Source: Chloroflexota bacterium (lineage in GTDB: Bacteria > Chloroflexota > Limnocylindria > Limnocylindrales > CSP1-4). Taken from it: DNA of 5,375 nt. Positions 1 through 5,375 of the stretch are shown piece by piece. The position numbers and the translations under genes are program-made. Under the pieces are notes generated by a model. It had not been told where the DNA came from, made no database searches, and saw only the letters and a program-made list of their open reading frames with translations. Within the stretch, counting starts at the first letter, position 1. Each line of letters opens with the position of its first letter. The stretch spans positions 1-5,375 of the forward strand of contig JARXKQ010000104.1 of the NCBI GenBank assembly GCA_030271555.1, given 5' to 3'.

Positions 1-569
1 TTCTCGACGACCTTGGCGAGGGCGCCGTCGAAGGACAGGCCGGCGCGAACCGAGATCGTCAGCAGGTCGAGCGTGTCGGGCGTCGCCATGAGGACTGCCT
101 TCTGGCGCGCCTTGATGCGGCGGCTCAGCCACATCTCGGGGCCAAGGAAGCCCATGCCGCCTAGTGCGACCGCGCCCACGAAACCAAACGGTGGGTTGCC
201 CAGAAGCACGCCAAAGAGCACGAATGCGCCTGCGCCAACGAGGCCGGCCAAGACCAACTTGAGGCCCAGGAAATCGATTGTGCGCAGATCGCCCGGGTTG
301 CCCGCCATGGACAGTCGCTTTTCAGTACGGCTGACTTTCGACGGGCTCGCAAAGCGTTGGGCGATACCTGACAGGCGTGATGCGAGCGGACGGAGCGTGC
401 GCTCGAAGAGCGGTTGCTGAAGCTCGATCTCCTCGAGCGTCCGAGCCTGCATGGAGCCCAGCTGGGACAGGCGCGCCTGCACCGGGTCCATTTGCTTGGA
501 CCCTGCGAGAGCGAAGAAGACGAGCAGGACGCCGAGCGCAGCGACGCCGGCCATGACTATGGGAAGCAT
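1..569 (-). CDS. tadC: Tad pilus inner-membrane platform protein TadC (partial, 3' end outside window)
   Basis: This gene encodes the second polytopic platform protein of the Tad pilus, which with TadB forms the inner-membrane base worked by the CpaF ATPase. I translated 189 codons from the ATG at 569 to the left edge without a stop; the rest lies outside. An N-terminal membrane segment spans about residues 4-22 (ALGVLLVFFALAG). A cytoplasmic stretch follows, then two hydrophobic segments at about 99-122 and 127-145. The start of a type II secretion F (T2SSF) domain begins near residue 163 (TPDTLDLLTISVRAGLSFDGAL), a typical TadC signature. TadC proteins are usually about 300 residues, so roughly 60% is visible. 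The start is supported by GAGG at 577-580, 7 nt upstream, and lies 2 nt after the tadB stop (TGAGCATG), which suggests translational coupling. An in-frame ATG at codon 6 is an alternative. Family assignment is firm; the TadC rather than TadB label rests on gene order and the motif above. Confidence 0.9.
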   Translation of the reverse strand, partial: MLPIVMAGVAALGVLLVFFALAGSKQMDPVQARLSQLGSMQARTLEEIELQQPLFERTLRPLASRLSGIAQRFASPSKVSRTEKRLSMAGNPGDLRTIDFLGLKLVLAGLVGAGAFVLFGVLLGNPPFGFVGAVALGGMGFLGPEMWLSRRIKARQKAVLMATPDTLDLLTISVRAGLSFDGALAKVVE

Positions 570-571
570 GC

Positions 572-1573
572 TCAGACCTCGATGTCGACGATGCGCCGGA
601 TGAGGATGAAACCGATGAGCATCATGAATCCGCCTCCGGCAAGGATGAACATGCCGGCGGGCAGGCCCATCAGCTCGGGCGGCTTCTGGAGCATTGGCGC
701 CATGAAAGTCGGGGCGATGACGGACATCACGATCACGAGGCCAACCGGCAGAAAGCCGACGACGTAGCCCGACATGCGCTGCTGCGCGGTCAGGGTGCGA
801 ATATCACCCTTGATGCGCACGCGCTCGCGGATCGTAAAGGCAATCGAGTCCAGGATCTCGGCGAGGTTGCCGCCGACCGTGTGATGGATGGCGATAGCCG
901 TGGTCATCAGGTCAAGGTCGTCCGAGCGCACGCGACGCTGCAGGTTGGCGAGTGCCTCGTCGAGCGGCAGGCCCAGGTTGACCTCGCGAATAACCCGGGC
1001 GAACTCGGTCGAGATGGGCGGGCGGGATTCGCGCACGATCATCTCGACCGCCTGCAGGAAGGACGAGCCGGCGCGGAGGGAGTTGGCCAGCAGCATGATC
1101 GTGTCAGACAACTCGCTGTTGAACGCCTTGAGGCGCTTGCCCTTGCGGCGGCCGAGCCAGAACTTGGGCAGCCACCAGCCCAGCACGAGCGCGACAGCCC
1201 ATACCAGCGGGCTCGACAAGACGCTGATGAGGGGGCTCAGCGCGATGACGACCAGCGGCACGCCCACGATTGCTCCGGCGCGGATCGCCAGGAACTCGGT
1301 CGGCTTGAGGGCCAGGTCAGCGCGAGCCAGCTCGCGCGCCATGTTGCTGCCCCAGTCGCGCCGTTCGATCACGCGGTTGAAGTTGGCCAGCGCAGCGGAG
1401 GTAGCGATGCGCTCGCTCAGGTCACGCGGAGCCGCGCTGTCGCGCTTCGCTTCGTCGCCCGCGGCGTACCGCTCGAGGCGAGCGTTGACGTCCGACCCGC
1501 CGGCCAGGCTGAAGAAGATCAGCAGAACGCCCAGTCCGGCCCCGGCGGCGATGAGGATGACCAATGGATCCAT
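572..1573 (-). CDS. tadB: Tad pilus inner-membrane platform protein TadB
   Basis: This is a 333-residue polytopic membrane protein of the T2SSF family, the first of the paired Tad platform proteins and partner of TadC and the CpaF ATPase. It has an N-terminal membrane segment (about 3-24, GLGVLLIFFSLAGG), then a charged cytoplasmic region (25-95). Two hydrophobic segments follow at about 97-113 and 117-140. The cytoplasmic T2SSF domain covers about 157-265 and carries the family hallmarks SDTIMLLANSLRAGSSFLQA, a GLPLDEAL-like segment, and HHTVGGNLAEILDSIAFTIRER. Two C-terminal membrane segments lie at about 268-290 and 305-326. Length and topology are normal for TadB. The ATG starts 2 nt after the cpaF stop (TAGCCATG). 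The nearest Shine-Dalgarno-like run, GGGAG, is 12 nt away, so initiation probably depends on coupling to cpaF translation. No truncation or frameshift is visible. Confidence 0.95.
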   Translation of the reverse strand: MDPLVILIAAGAGLGVLLIFFSLAGGSDVNARLERYAAGDEAKRDSAAPRDLSERIATSAALANFNRVIERRDWGSNMARELARADLALKPTEFLAIRAGAIVGVPLVVIALSPLISVLSSPLVWAVALVLGWWLPKFWLGRRKGKRLKAFNSELSDTIMLLANSLRAGSSFLQAVEMIVRESRPPISTEFARVIREVNLGLPLDEALANLQRRVRSDDLDLMTTAIAIHHTVGGNLAEILDSIAFTIRERVRIKGDIRTLTAQQRMSGYVVGFLPVGLVIVMSVIAPTFMAPMLQKPPELMGLPAGMFILAGGGFMMLIGFILIRRIVDIEV

Positions 1574-1575
1574 GG

Positions 1576-3054
1576 CTAGATGGGACTCCCGAACATGCGC
1601 GGCGGCAGGTGGATGCCGTGCGCCTCAAACTTCTCGGCGAAGCGCGGCCGGACCCCCGTCGGGCGGAGGCGGCCCTGGACTTTGCCTTCCACAAGGCCGG
1701 TCTGCTCAAAGACGAAGACGTCCTGGAGGACGATCACATCGCCTTCCATGCCCTGGACCTCGGTGATGTTGGTGATCTTGCGCGAGCCGTCCTTGAGCCG
1801 CTCCTGGTGAACGATCAGGTCGACGGCTGAGGCAATCTGTTCGCGCACGGCGCGCAGCGGCAGCTCGACACCGGCGAACAGCACCATCGTCTCGAGACGA
1901 GCCAGCATGTCGCGCGGCGTATTGGCGTGGCCGGTCGACATTGAGCCGTCGTGGCCGGTGTTCATGGCCTGGAGCATGTCCAAGGCCTCGCCGCTGCGGC
2001 ACTCGCCGACGATGATGCGATCGGGCCGCATGCGGAGGGCATTTCGTACGAGTTCACGGATCGGAACGGCGCCCTTGCCCTCGATATTGGCGGGGCGCGA
2101 CTCGAGGGTTACGACGTGCTCCTGGCGAAGCTGCAGCTCGGCTGCGTCCTCCACGGTGACGATGCGCTCGTCGTTGGGGATGAACGAGCTCAGGACGTTG
2201 AGCATGGTGGTCTTGCCGGAGCCGGTGCCGCCGCTCACGAAGATGTTCAGCCGCGCCTCGACGCAGGCGCGCAGGAAGTCGAACATCTCGGGCGTCGAGG
2301 TGCCGTAGCGGATCAGGTCGTCGGTCGTCAGTGGCGTGGACGCGAACTTGCGGATGGTCACCACAGGGCCAACGAGGCTGATCGGCGGAATGACCGCGTT
2401 GACGCGCGAGCCGTCGACGAGACGCGCATCGACCATCGGGCTCGACTCGTCGACGCGCCGGCCGATGGGCGAGATGATGCGATCGATGATGCGCATCACG
2501 TGCTCGTCGTTCTGGAATGTGATGTTGGTCAGCTCCAGCTTGCCGGCCCGCTCGACGTAGACCTGGCGCGGGCCGTTGACCATGACTTCAGTGATGCTCT
2601 CGTCGCGCAGCAACGGCTCGAGCGGACCAAGGCCCACGATCTCGTCGGTGATCTGTTCGAGCATGCGCGTCCGCTCGGCGCGGGTCAGCGCCAATCCCTC
2701 GGCATCGAGTGCGCGGCCAAAGGCTTCCTCGATTTCGCGCCGGACCTCGACCGCATTGGCCAGGTCAAGCTTGGGGTCGATGTCGCCAATGACGCGCTGC
2801 TGGATGCGGAACTTGGCGTCGCGGAACGACTCGCGCAGCGGCACCTGGGCGAGCATCCGGCCGGTGGTCATGCCGCTGCCCTGGCCGGGCGCGGCGGGCG
2901 TCGCGCCAGCAGCCGCGGGCAGGCGCTCGAGTCCCGCCGTCGGCCGGGTCGCCGGGGCGGGGGCGCGGCCCTGGGGCTCGGCCGGGTCGGCCGGAGTTGC
3001 GCCGGGCAGCTCAGATGCCGGGCGGGCGCTCTCGATGCGGCGCAGCAGTGACAT
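1576..3054 (-). CDS. cpaF: Tad pilus secretion ATPase CpaF/TadA
   Basis: This 492-residue cytoplasmic ATPase of the type II/IV secretion (VirB11/PulE-like, CpaF) family powers Tad pilus assembly by acting on the TadB/TadC platform. Residues 1-61 are a low-complexity Pro/Ala/Gly linker. Residues about 75-235 form the N-terminal domain (LGPLEPLLRDESITEVMVNG, then VDARLVDGSRVNAVIPP). The ATPase core follows: Walker A GGTGSGKT at 275-282, the acidic box VEDAAELQL at 301-309, Walker B RIIVGE with E351, and the His box at 367-380 (GHDGSMSTGHANTP, H368 and H376). All catalytic motifs are intact, and the C-terminus (GVRPRFAEKFEAHGIHLPP) is typical. The first ATG is chosen for the strong AGGAGGAG just upstream; an internal ATG at codon 62 would remove the linker but has a weaker leader. 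The gene lies 13 nt after cpaE. Identity is very secure. Confidence 0.97.
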   Translation of the reverse strand: MSLLRRIESARPASELPGATPADPAEPQGRAPAPATRPTAGLERLPAAAGATPAAPGQGSGMTTGRMLAQVPLRESFRDAKFRIQQRVIGDIDPKLDLANAVEVRREIEEAFGRALDAEGLALTRAERTRMLEQITDEIVGLGPLEPLLRDESITEVMVNGPRQVYVERAGKLELTNITFQNDEHVMRIIDRIISPIGRRVDESSPMVDARLVDGSRVNAVIPPISLVGPVVTIRKFASTPLTTDDLIRYGTSTPEMFDFLRACVEARLNIFVSGGTGSGKTTMLNVLSSFIPNDERIVTVEDAAELQLRQEHVVTLESRPANIEGKGAVPIRELVRNALRMRPDRIIVGECRSGEALDMLQAMNTGHDGSMSTGHANTPRDMLARLETMVLFAGVELPLRAVREQIASAVDLIVHQERLKDGSRKITNITEVQGMEGDVIVLQDVFVFEQTGLVEGKVQGRLRPTGVRPRFAEKFEAHGIHLPPRMFGSPI

Positions 3055-3057
3055 CAG

Positions 3058-3065
3058 CTCCTCCT
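3058..3065 (-). promoter_or_regulatory. Strong ribosome binding site of cpaF
   Basis: AGGAGGAG on the minus strand sits just before the ATG at 3054 (AGGAGG is 5 nt away). It is the strongest Shine-Dalgarno match in the window. It supports the full-length start that includes the Pro/Ala-rich N-terminus, and suggests cpaF is translated independently and well within the operon. Confidence 0.75.
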
Positions 3066-3067
3066 AC

Positions 3068-4351
3068 CTAGTGGGCGCGCCACTGGAACAGGCCCCCGTT
3101 CTTGCCCTTCACGGCCGCCCGGGCCGGGGCCTGACCCGTTTGGACCTGCTCGCCGCCAACAACAGCTTTGGCCAGTCGCACGACGTCTTCACTTACGCGT
3201 GTCTGGCGCGCGGCCACTACGAATGGCACGCCGCGGTTGAGGGCATAGACGACGGTTCGGCCGTCGGACACGACGCTGTGGCTGATCTTCCGACCGATTG
3301 AGCTCTCGACATCGTGCAGCCGGATGCCATAGCCCGAGTCGGCCCGATTCAGCAGCAGCTGAACCTTGTTCTCGGGATAGCCCAGCTGCTCCACGAGCGC
3401 CAGGAACTGGCGAATGTTCTTGATGTTCGTGATCTCAAGGGTCAGAACGGTCAGCACGACGTCGCTCTGGTCGAGGAACGCGAGCGTCACGTCCTGGAGC
3501 AGCGGTGAGCAGTCGATGACGACGAGGTCATGGGTCATGCGCAGCGCGGCAACAATCTTCGAGACATGGTCCGGGCCTACCAGCTCGGCCATTTCCGGGC
3601 TGGGCGGCGCCATCAGCACGCGCACGCCGGTGCTGTGGTCGATCAGCGTGGACTCGAGCGTCTCAAGATCGCCACTGGCCATCTCGCGGGCCAGGTCGGC
3701 GATCGTCTGGTTCTTGGGATTGAGGTTGAGCAGGACCCCGACGTCACCGAACTGGAGGCCACCGTCGACCAGCACCACCTTCTTGCCGAGCTCGGTCTTG
3801 GCGGCGACCGCGAAGTTTACGGCGAGCGTGGTCCGACCGACACCACCCTTGGGCGAGAAGAAGGTCACCACCTGGCCGTTGTGCGTCGGCTCGGTGGGCT
3901 GTGCATGGCCGTTCGTCGGCGCCACTGCGGGTCGGGTGCTGGCGAAACGGTCGAGCTTCTGACGCTCGCGCTGGTGGACCTGGCGGATCGACGCAGCGAG
4001 CTCGTCACTGGAGAACGGCTTGACCAGGAACTCGCGCGCCCCGGCGAGCATTGCCCGGCGCAGGTAGTCCGGCTCGCCCTGGACGCTCATCATGATGATC
4101 GAGGCTGACGGCACGCGGAGCGATAGCTGCTCAGCTGTCGCCAGACCGTCCATGCCGGGCATGTTGATGTCGAGCAACAGCACGTCGACCGGTGCATGCG
4201 TTGCCAGATTCAGCGCTTCCTCTCCTGAGCCCACGCTGCCGGTAACCGCGATGTCGCTCTCGAAACTGAGCAGCTTGGCCAGGTGATCGCGCGTCTCGGC
4301 GATGTCATCGACGATCACCACGCGAATCGGCTCGGCCATGGTCATGCTCAT
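3068..4351 (-). CDS. cpaE: CpaE/TadZ: receiver domain fused to ParA/MinD-like ATPase
   Basis: This gene encodes a 427-residue cytoplasmic TadZ/CpaE protein; in studied systems the family localises the Tad machinery. From the chosen start, residues about 9-125 are a response-regulator receiver domain with the acidic pair D15/D16, phospho-acceptor D61 (LLLDINMPGMDG), S89 and K111 (LVKPF), so all key positions are present. A linker (about 130-160) leads to a ParA/MinD-like domain: deviant Walker A PKGGVGRTTL with signature K168 but R173 in place of the P-loop lysine, a Walker A' region VLVDGGLQFGDV (D196) and Walker B-like VVIDCSP (D280). The LQFGDV and DVTLAFLDQSD segments are typical of CpaE. 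The frame stays open upstream to an ATG at 4426 inside cpaB, but the receiver begins at codon 34 of that version. I prefer the ATG at 4351 (MSMTMAEP), with GGGGA 7 nt upstream and a 23-nt gap after cpaB. ATGs at 4345 and 4339 are close alternatives. Confidence 0.93.
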   Translation of the reverse strand: MSMTMAEPIRVVIVDDIAETRDHLAKLLSFESDIAVTGSVGSGEEALNLATHAPVDVLLLDINMPGMDGLATAEQLSLRVPSASIIMMSVQGEPDYLRRAMLAGAREFLVKPFSSDELAASIRQVHQRERQKLDRFASTRPAVAPTNGHAQPTEPTHNGQVVTFFSPKGGVGRTTLAVNFAVAAKTELGKKVVLVDGGLQFGDVGVLLNLNPKNQTIADLAREMASGDLETLESTLIDHSTGVRVLMAPPSPEMAELVGPDHVSKIVAALRMTHDLVVIDCSPLLQDVTLAFLDQSDVVLTVLTLEITNIKNIRQFLALVEQLGYPENKVQLLLNRADSGYGIRLHDVESSIGRKISHSVVSDGRTVVYALNRGVPFVVAARQTRVSEDVVRLAKAVVGGEQVQTGQAPARAAVKGKNGGLFQWRAH

Positions 4352-4374
4352 TCCGCTATCCCCGCCGGCGCTGC

Positions 4375-5223
4375 TCAGGGGGTGACCGGAGCGGGCGGCA
4401 GGACCCCGTAGTGATCGACCAGCCATTTGAGCGTGATGCCCGTGGTCGTCGCATCCGCGGCACTCGCGTCACCGGGGGCGCGAAGCACGAGTGAGATGTT
4501 GCCGTCGAGCTGACCGTAGCGGACGATCTCGGTCTGCTGGGGTGAGACCGCGAGCACCACCACCACGTCGGGCACGGGCGAGCTGGCGGGCGCGGTGATG
4601 TTCGTCGGCTCAGTCGATCGTGGCAGAACCGCGAGCACCTGCACGTTCTGCACAACGACCTTGACCGTGGTGTTGTTGAGGTAGGTGTCGATCGAGATGT
4701 ACGGGTCGGGCGCGGCCCCATCGACCGTCGTCTGGCCGGCATTGGGGTTAGGGATCACGATGGGGTTGAGCCCGTCGGTGTCCTTCATCGAGATGAGCAC
4801 GTCCACACGGTCGCCCGGCTGAAGCAGCTCACCGACTGCGTCGACGCTGCTCAAGGGGACGGCTATGGCGCGGAGGCCCGGCTCGAGTGACTGGGCGATC
4901 TGCTGATTGACGTTGGTTTCGAAGTCGGCGCTTGTCAGCGCCTGGCCGGCCGGCACCGCGCGGCGGACGACCTGCCCGACGAGCTCTTCCGGACGTTGGT
5001 AGGTGCCCGACGCCTCAGCCTGGGCACGAGTCTGCGTAGTGAGCTTATCGGCGGTCAGCTCGGTGCCCAGGGGCAGGTCGAGCGCGGCCACGACGACGTT
5101 CACGTCCTGGGGCGGGGGCGGCGCCTGTGTCTGGCCCATGTTGCCGAACGCGAGCACGGCCACGAAGGCGACGGCCGCCAACGCCACACCGGCGATGAGC
5201 ATGAATCGGTTAGCGCGCTTCAA
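4375..5223 (-). CDS. cpaB: Tad pilus assembly protein CpaB/RcpC (SAF domain)
   Basis: This 282-residue membrane-anchored protein of the CpaB/RcpC family, the first gene of the visible operon, is thought to act on the outer face of the cytoplasmic membrane during pilus assembly. It has a basic N-terminus and one membrane segment (about 8-27, LIAGVALAAVAFVAVLAFG), then a short APPPPQ spacer. A SAF domain follows at about 41-101 (VVVAALDLPLGTELTADKL, then VRRAVPAGQALTSADF). The RcpC-type domain at about 115-250 includes LRAIAVPLSSVDAVGELLQPGDRVDVL and VKVVVQNVQVLAV, ending in LVLRAPGD. I choose the TTG at 5223 because GGAGG lies 8 nt upstream and it gives the usual MKR-plus-membrane-helix start. 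The frame continues open to the window edge, with another TTG at 5298, but those residues do not look like a CpaB N-terminus. No secretin gene follows; cpaE begins 23 nt later. Confidence 0.92.
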   Translation of the reverse strand: MKRANRFMLIAGVALAAVAFVAVLAFGNMGQTQAPPPPQDVNVVVAALDLPLGTELTADKLTTQTRAQAEASGTYQRPEELVGQVVRRAVPAGQALTSADFETNVNQQIAQSLEPGLRAIAVPLSSVDAVGELLQPGDRVDVLISMKDTDGLNPIVIPNPNAGQTTVDGAAPDPYISIDTYLNNTTVKVVVQNVQVLAVLPRSTEPTNITAPASSPVPDVVVVLAVSPQQTEIVRYGQLDGNISLVLRAPGDASAADATTTGITLKWLVDHYGVLPPAPVTP

Positions 5224-5231
5224 GGTTGCCG

Positions 5232-5236
5232 CCTCC
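5232..5236 (-). promoter_or_regulatory. Ribosome binding site deciding the cpaB TTG start
   Basis: GGAGG on the minus strand lies 8 nt before the TTG at 5223-5221. No ATG or GTG with a comparable leader exists near the membrane helix, so this site favours the unusual TTG start over the upstream in-frame GTG (5238) and TTG (5298). Confidence 0.7.
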
Positions 5237-5244
5237 ACGGTCGA

Positions 5245-5258
5245 TTGACAGGTGTCAA
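5245..5258. promoter_or_regulatory. Perfect inverted repeat TTGACA-GG-TGTCAA, possible operator
   Basis: Two perfect 6-bp arms are separated by 2 bp, 21 bp upstream of the proposed cpaB start and overlapping the predicted transcription start. Compact dyads like this are typical of dimeric helix-turn-helix regulators. The arm resembles a -35 box, but on the minus strand it is too close to the start codon to serve as one. No regulator gene is in the window, so the binding protein is unknown. Confidence 0.35.
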
Positions 5259-5260
5259 CG

Positions 5261-5289
5261 ACTGTAGAAGTGGTCCAGAGTGGTCCCAA
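5261..5289 (-). promoter_or_regulatory. Candidate sigma70-type promoter of the cpaB-tadC operon
   Basis: On the minus strand a -35-like TTGGGA (5289-5284, 4 of 6 consensus matches) is followed after exactly 17 nt by a -10-like TACAGT (5266-5261, 4 of 6 matches). Transcription would start near 5254 and give a leader of about 30 nt before the cpaB TTG. This is a by-eye match in a GC-rich genome and could be chance; the true promoter may lie upstream of flp or cpaA-like genes beyond the right edge. Confidence 0.3.
5271..5286. repeat. Direct repeat of TGGTCC spaced 10 bp
   Basis: TGGTCC begins at 5271 and again at 5281, one helical turn apart, within the spacer and -35 edge of the candidate promoter. 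The same core recurs at 5346 and, inverted, at 5363. The repeat may be a regulator-binding array or chance; the short length keeps confidence low. Confidence 0.3.
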
Positions 5290-5344
5290 TCCCACCAATG
5301 GGCTAGGACTATGGGCCGCTCGTGCACAAAAAGAGGAGCGCCAG

Positions 5345-5370
5345 CTGGTCCTGACAGAGGGTTGGACCAG
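5345..5370. repeat. 7-bp inverted repeat (CTGGTCC / GGACCAG), possible hairpin
   Basis: CTGGTCC at 5345-5351 pairs perfectly with GGACCAG at 5364-5370 across a 12-nt loop. On the minus strand it is followed after 12 nt by a run of five T (5332-5328). The T-run is too distant for a classical intrinsic terminator of this hairpin. An alternative overlapping stem using the palindrome CCAGCTGG (5341-5348) and the AGGA/TCCT flanks would place the T-run almost directly after it. It may end an upstream transcript or act as an attenuator; both are speculative. Confidence 0.3.
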
Positions 5371-5375
5371 GCGGC

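Noticed and set aside
881..1766. Overlapping plus-strand open frames of 232 and 292 codons opposite tadB
   Set aside because: They are antisense to TadB, are low-complexity Arg/Ser/Ala or Asp/Gln-rich, lack a supported ribosome binding site, and overlap each other in different frames.
1951..3051. Long plus-strand open frame of 366 codons opposite cpaF
   Set aside because: It lies entirely antisense to a gene with all CpaF motifs. Its translation is rich in Asp, Ala, Gly, His and Arg with no recognisable domain, the usual mirror of GC-biased third positions.
3414..4108. Plus-strand open frames of 182 and 192 codons opposite cpaE
   Set aside because: They are shadows of the CpaE coding frame with no domain features; the minus strand explains this stretch completely.
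4352..4426. 25-codon N-terminal extension of CpaE starting at ATG 4426
   Set aside because: It would overlap cpaB by 52 nt, its residues (Arg/Gly/Ser-rich) match no receiver-domain start, and the ATG at 4351 has a better leader.
5253..5258. TTGACA on the minus strand as a -35 box
   Set aside because: A -10 box 17 nt downstream would fall on the ribosome binding site, and the sequence there is not AT-rich. It is better read as an arm of the inverted repeat.
5328..5375. Plus-strand gene start after AAAAAGAGGAG
   Set aside because: No ATG, GTG or TTG lies at a usable distance after the purine-rich run, and the window ends before any coding pattern can be seen.
5220..5375. 3' end of an upstream minus-strand gene ending in TTGA overlap with cpaB
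   Set aside because: The frame is open for about 51 codons, but the peptide (Trp- and Pro-rich) resembles no Tad component and open frames are common at this GC. It is noted as a possibility only.

Overview
The window holds the core of a Tad (tight adherence, type IVc pilus) assembly operon. All genes lie on the minus strand, so it reads from right to left: cpaB (rcpC), cpaE (tadZ, with a fused response-regulator receiver domain), cpaF (tadA ATPase), tadB and tadC. tadC is cut off by the left edge. The five genes fill positions 1 to about 5223. Gaps are only 23, 13, 2 and 2 nt, so they form one compact, probably co-transcribed unit. No RNA gene, insertion sequence, CRISPR array or plus-strand gene can be supported.

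The DNA is GC-rich (roughly 60-65% by eye), with strong third-position GC bias. There is no secretin gene (cpaC/rcpA) or cpaD between cpaB and cpaE, the place where many diderm Tad loci carry them. CpaE begins with a complete receiver domain. This layout fits a monoderm-like, high-GC lineage such as Chloroflexota or Actinomycetota. I lean to Chloroflexota, but that is inference and no marker gene here proves it.

Layout: 5224-5375 is the leader upstream of cpaB. It holds a plausible sigma70-type promoter, a perfect inverted repeat TTGACA-GG-TGTCAA at the predicted transcription start, and several TGGTCC motifs, two of which form a hairpin. Positions 4375-5223 encode CpaB, a membrane-anchored SAF-domain protein. 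Positions 3068-4351 encode the receiver-ParA-like CpaE. Positions 1576-3054 encode the secretion ATPase CpaF. Positions 572-1573 and 1-569 encode the two inner-membrane platform proteins TadB and TadC.

How they work together (family knowledge): CpaF hydrolyses ATP on the cytoplasmic side and drives the TadB/TadC platform, which extrudes Flp-type pilins through the membrane. CpaE positions the machine, and CpaB acts on the outer face of the membrane. The pilin (flp), prepilin peptidase and TadE/F-type minor pilins are not in this window and should lie outside it. The main oddities are in CpaE: an apparently phosphorylatable receiver is joined to a ParA-like domain whose P-loop lysine is arginine. 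The leader region upstream of cpaB also looks regulated.
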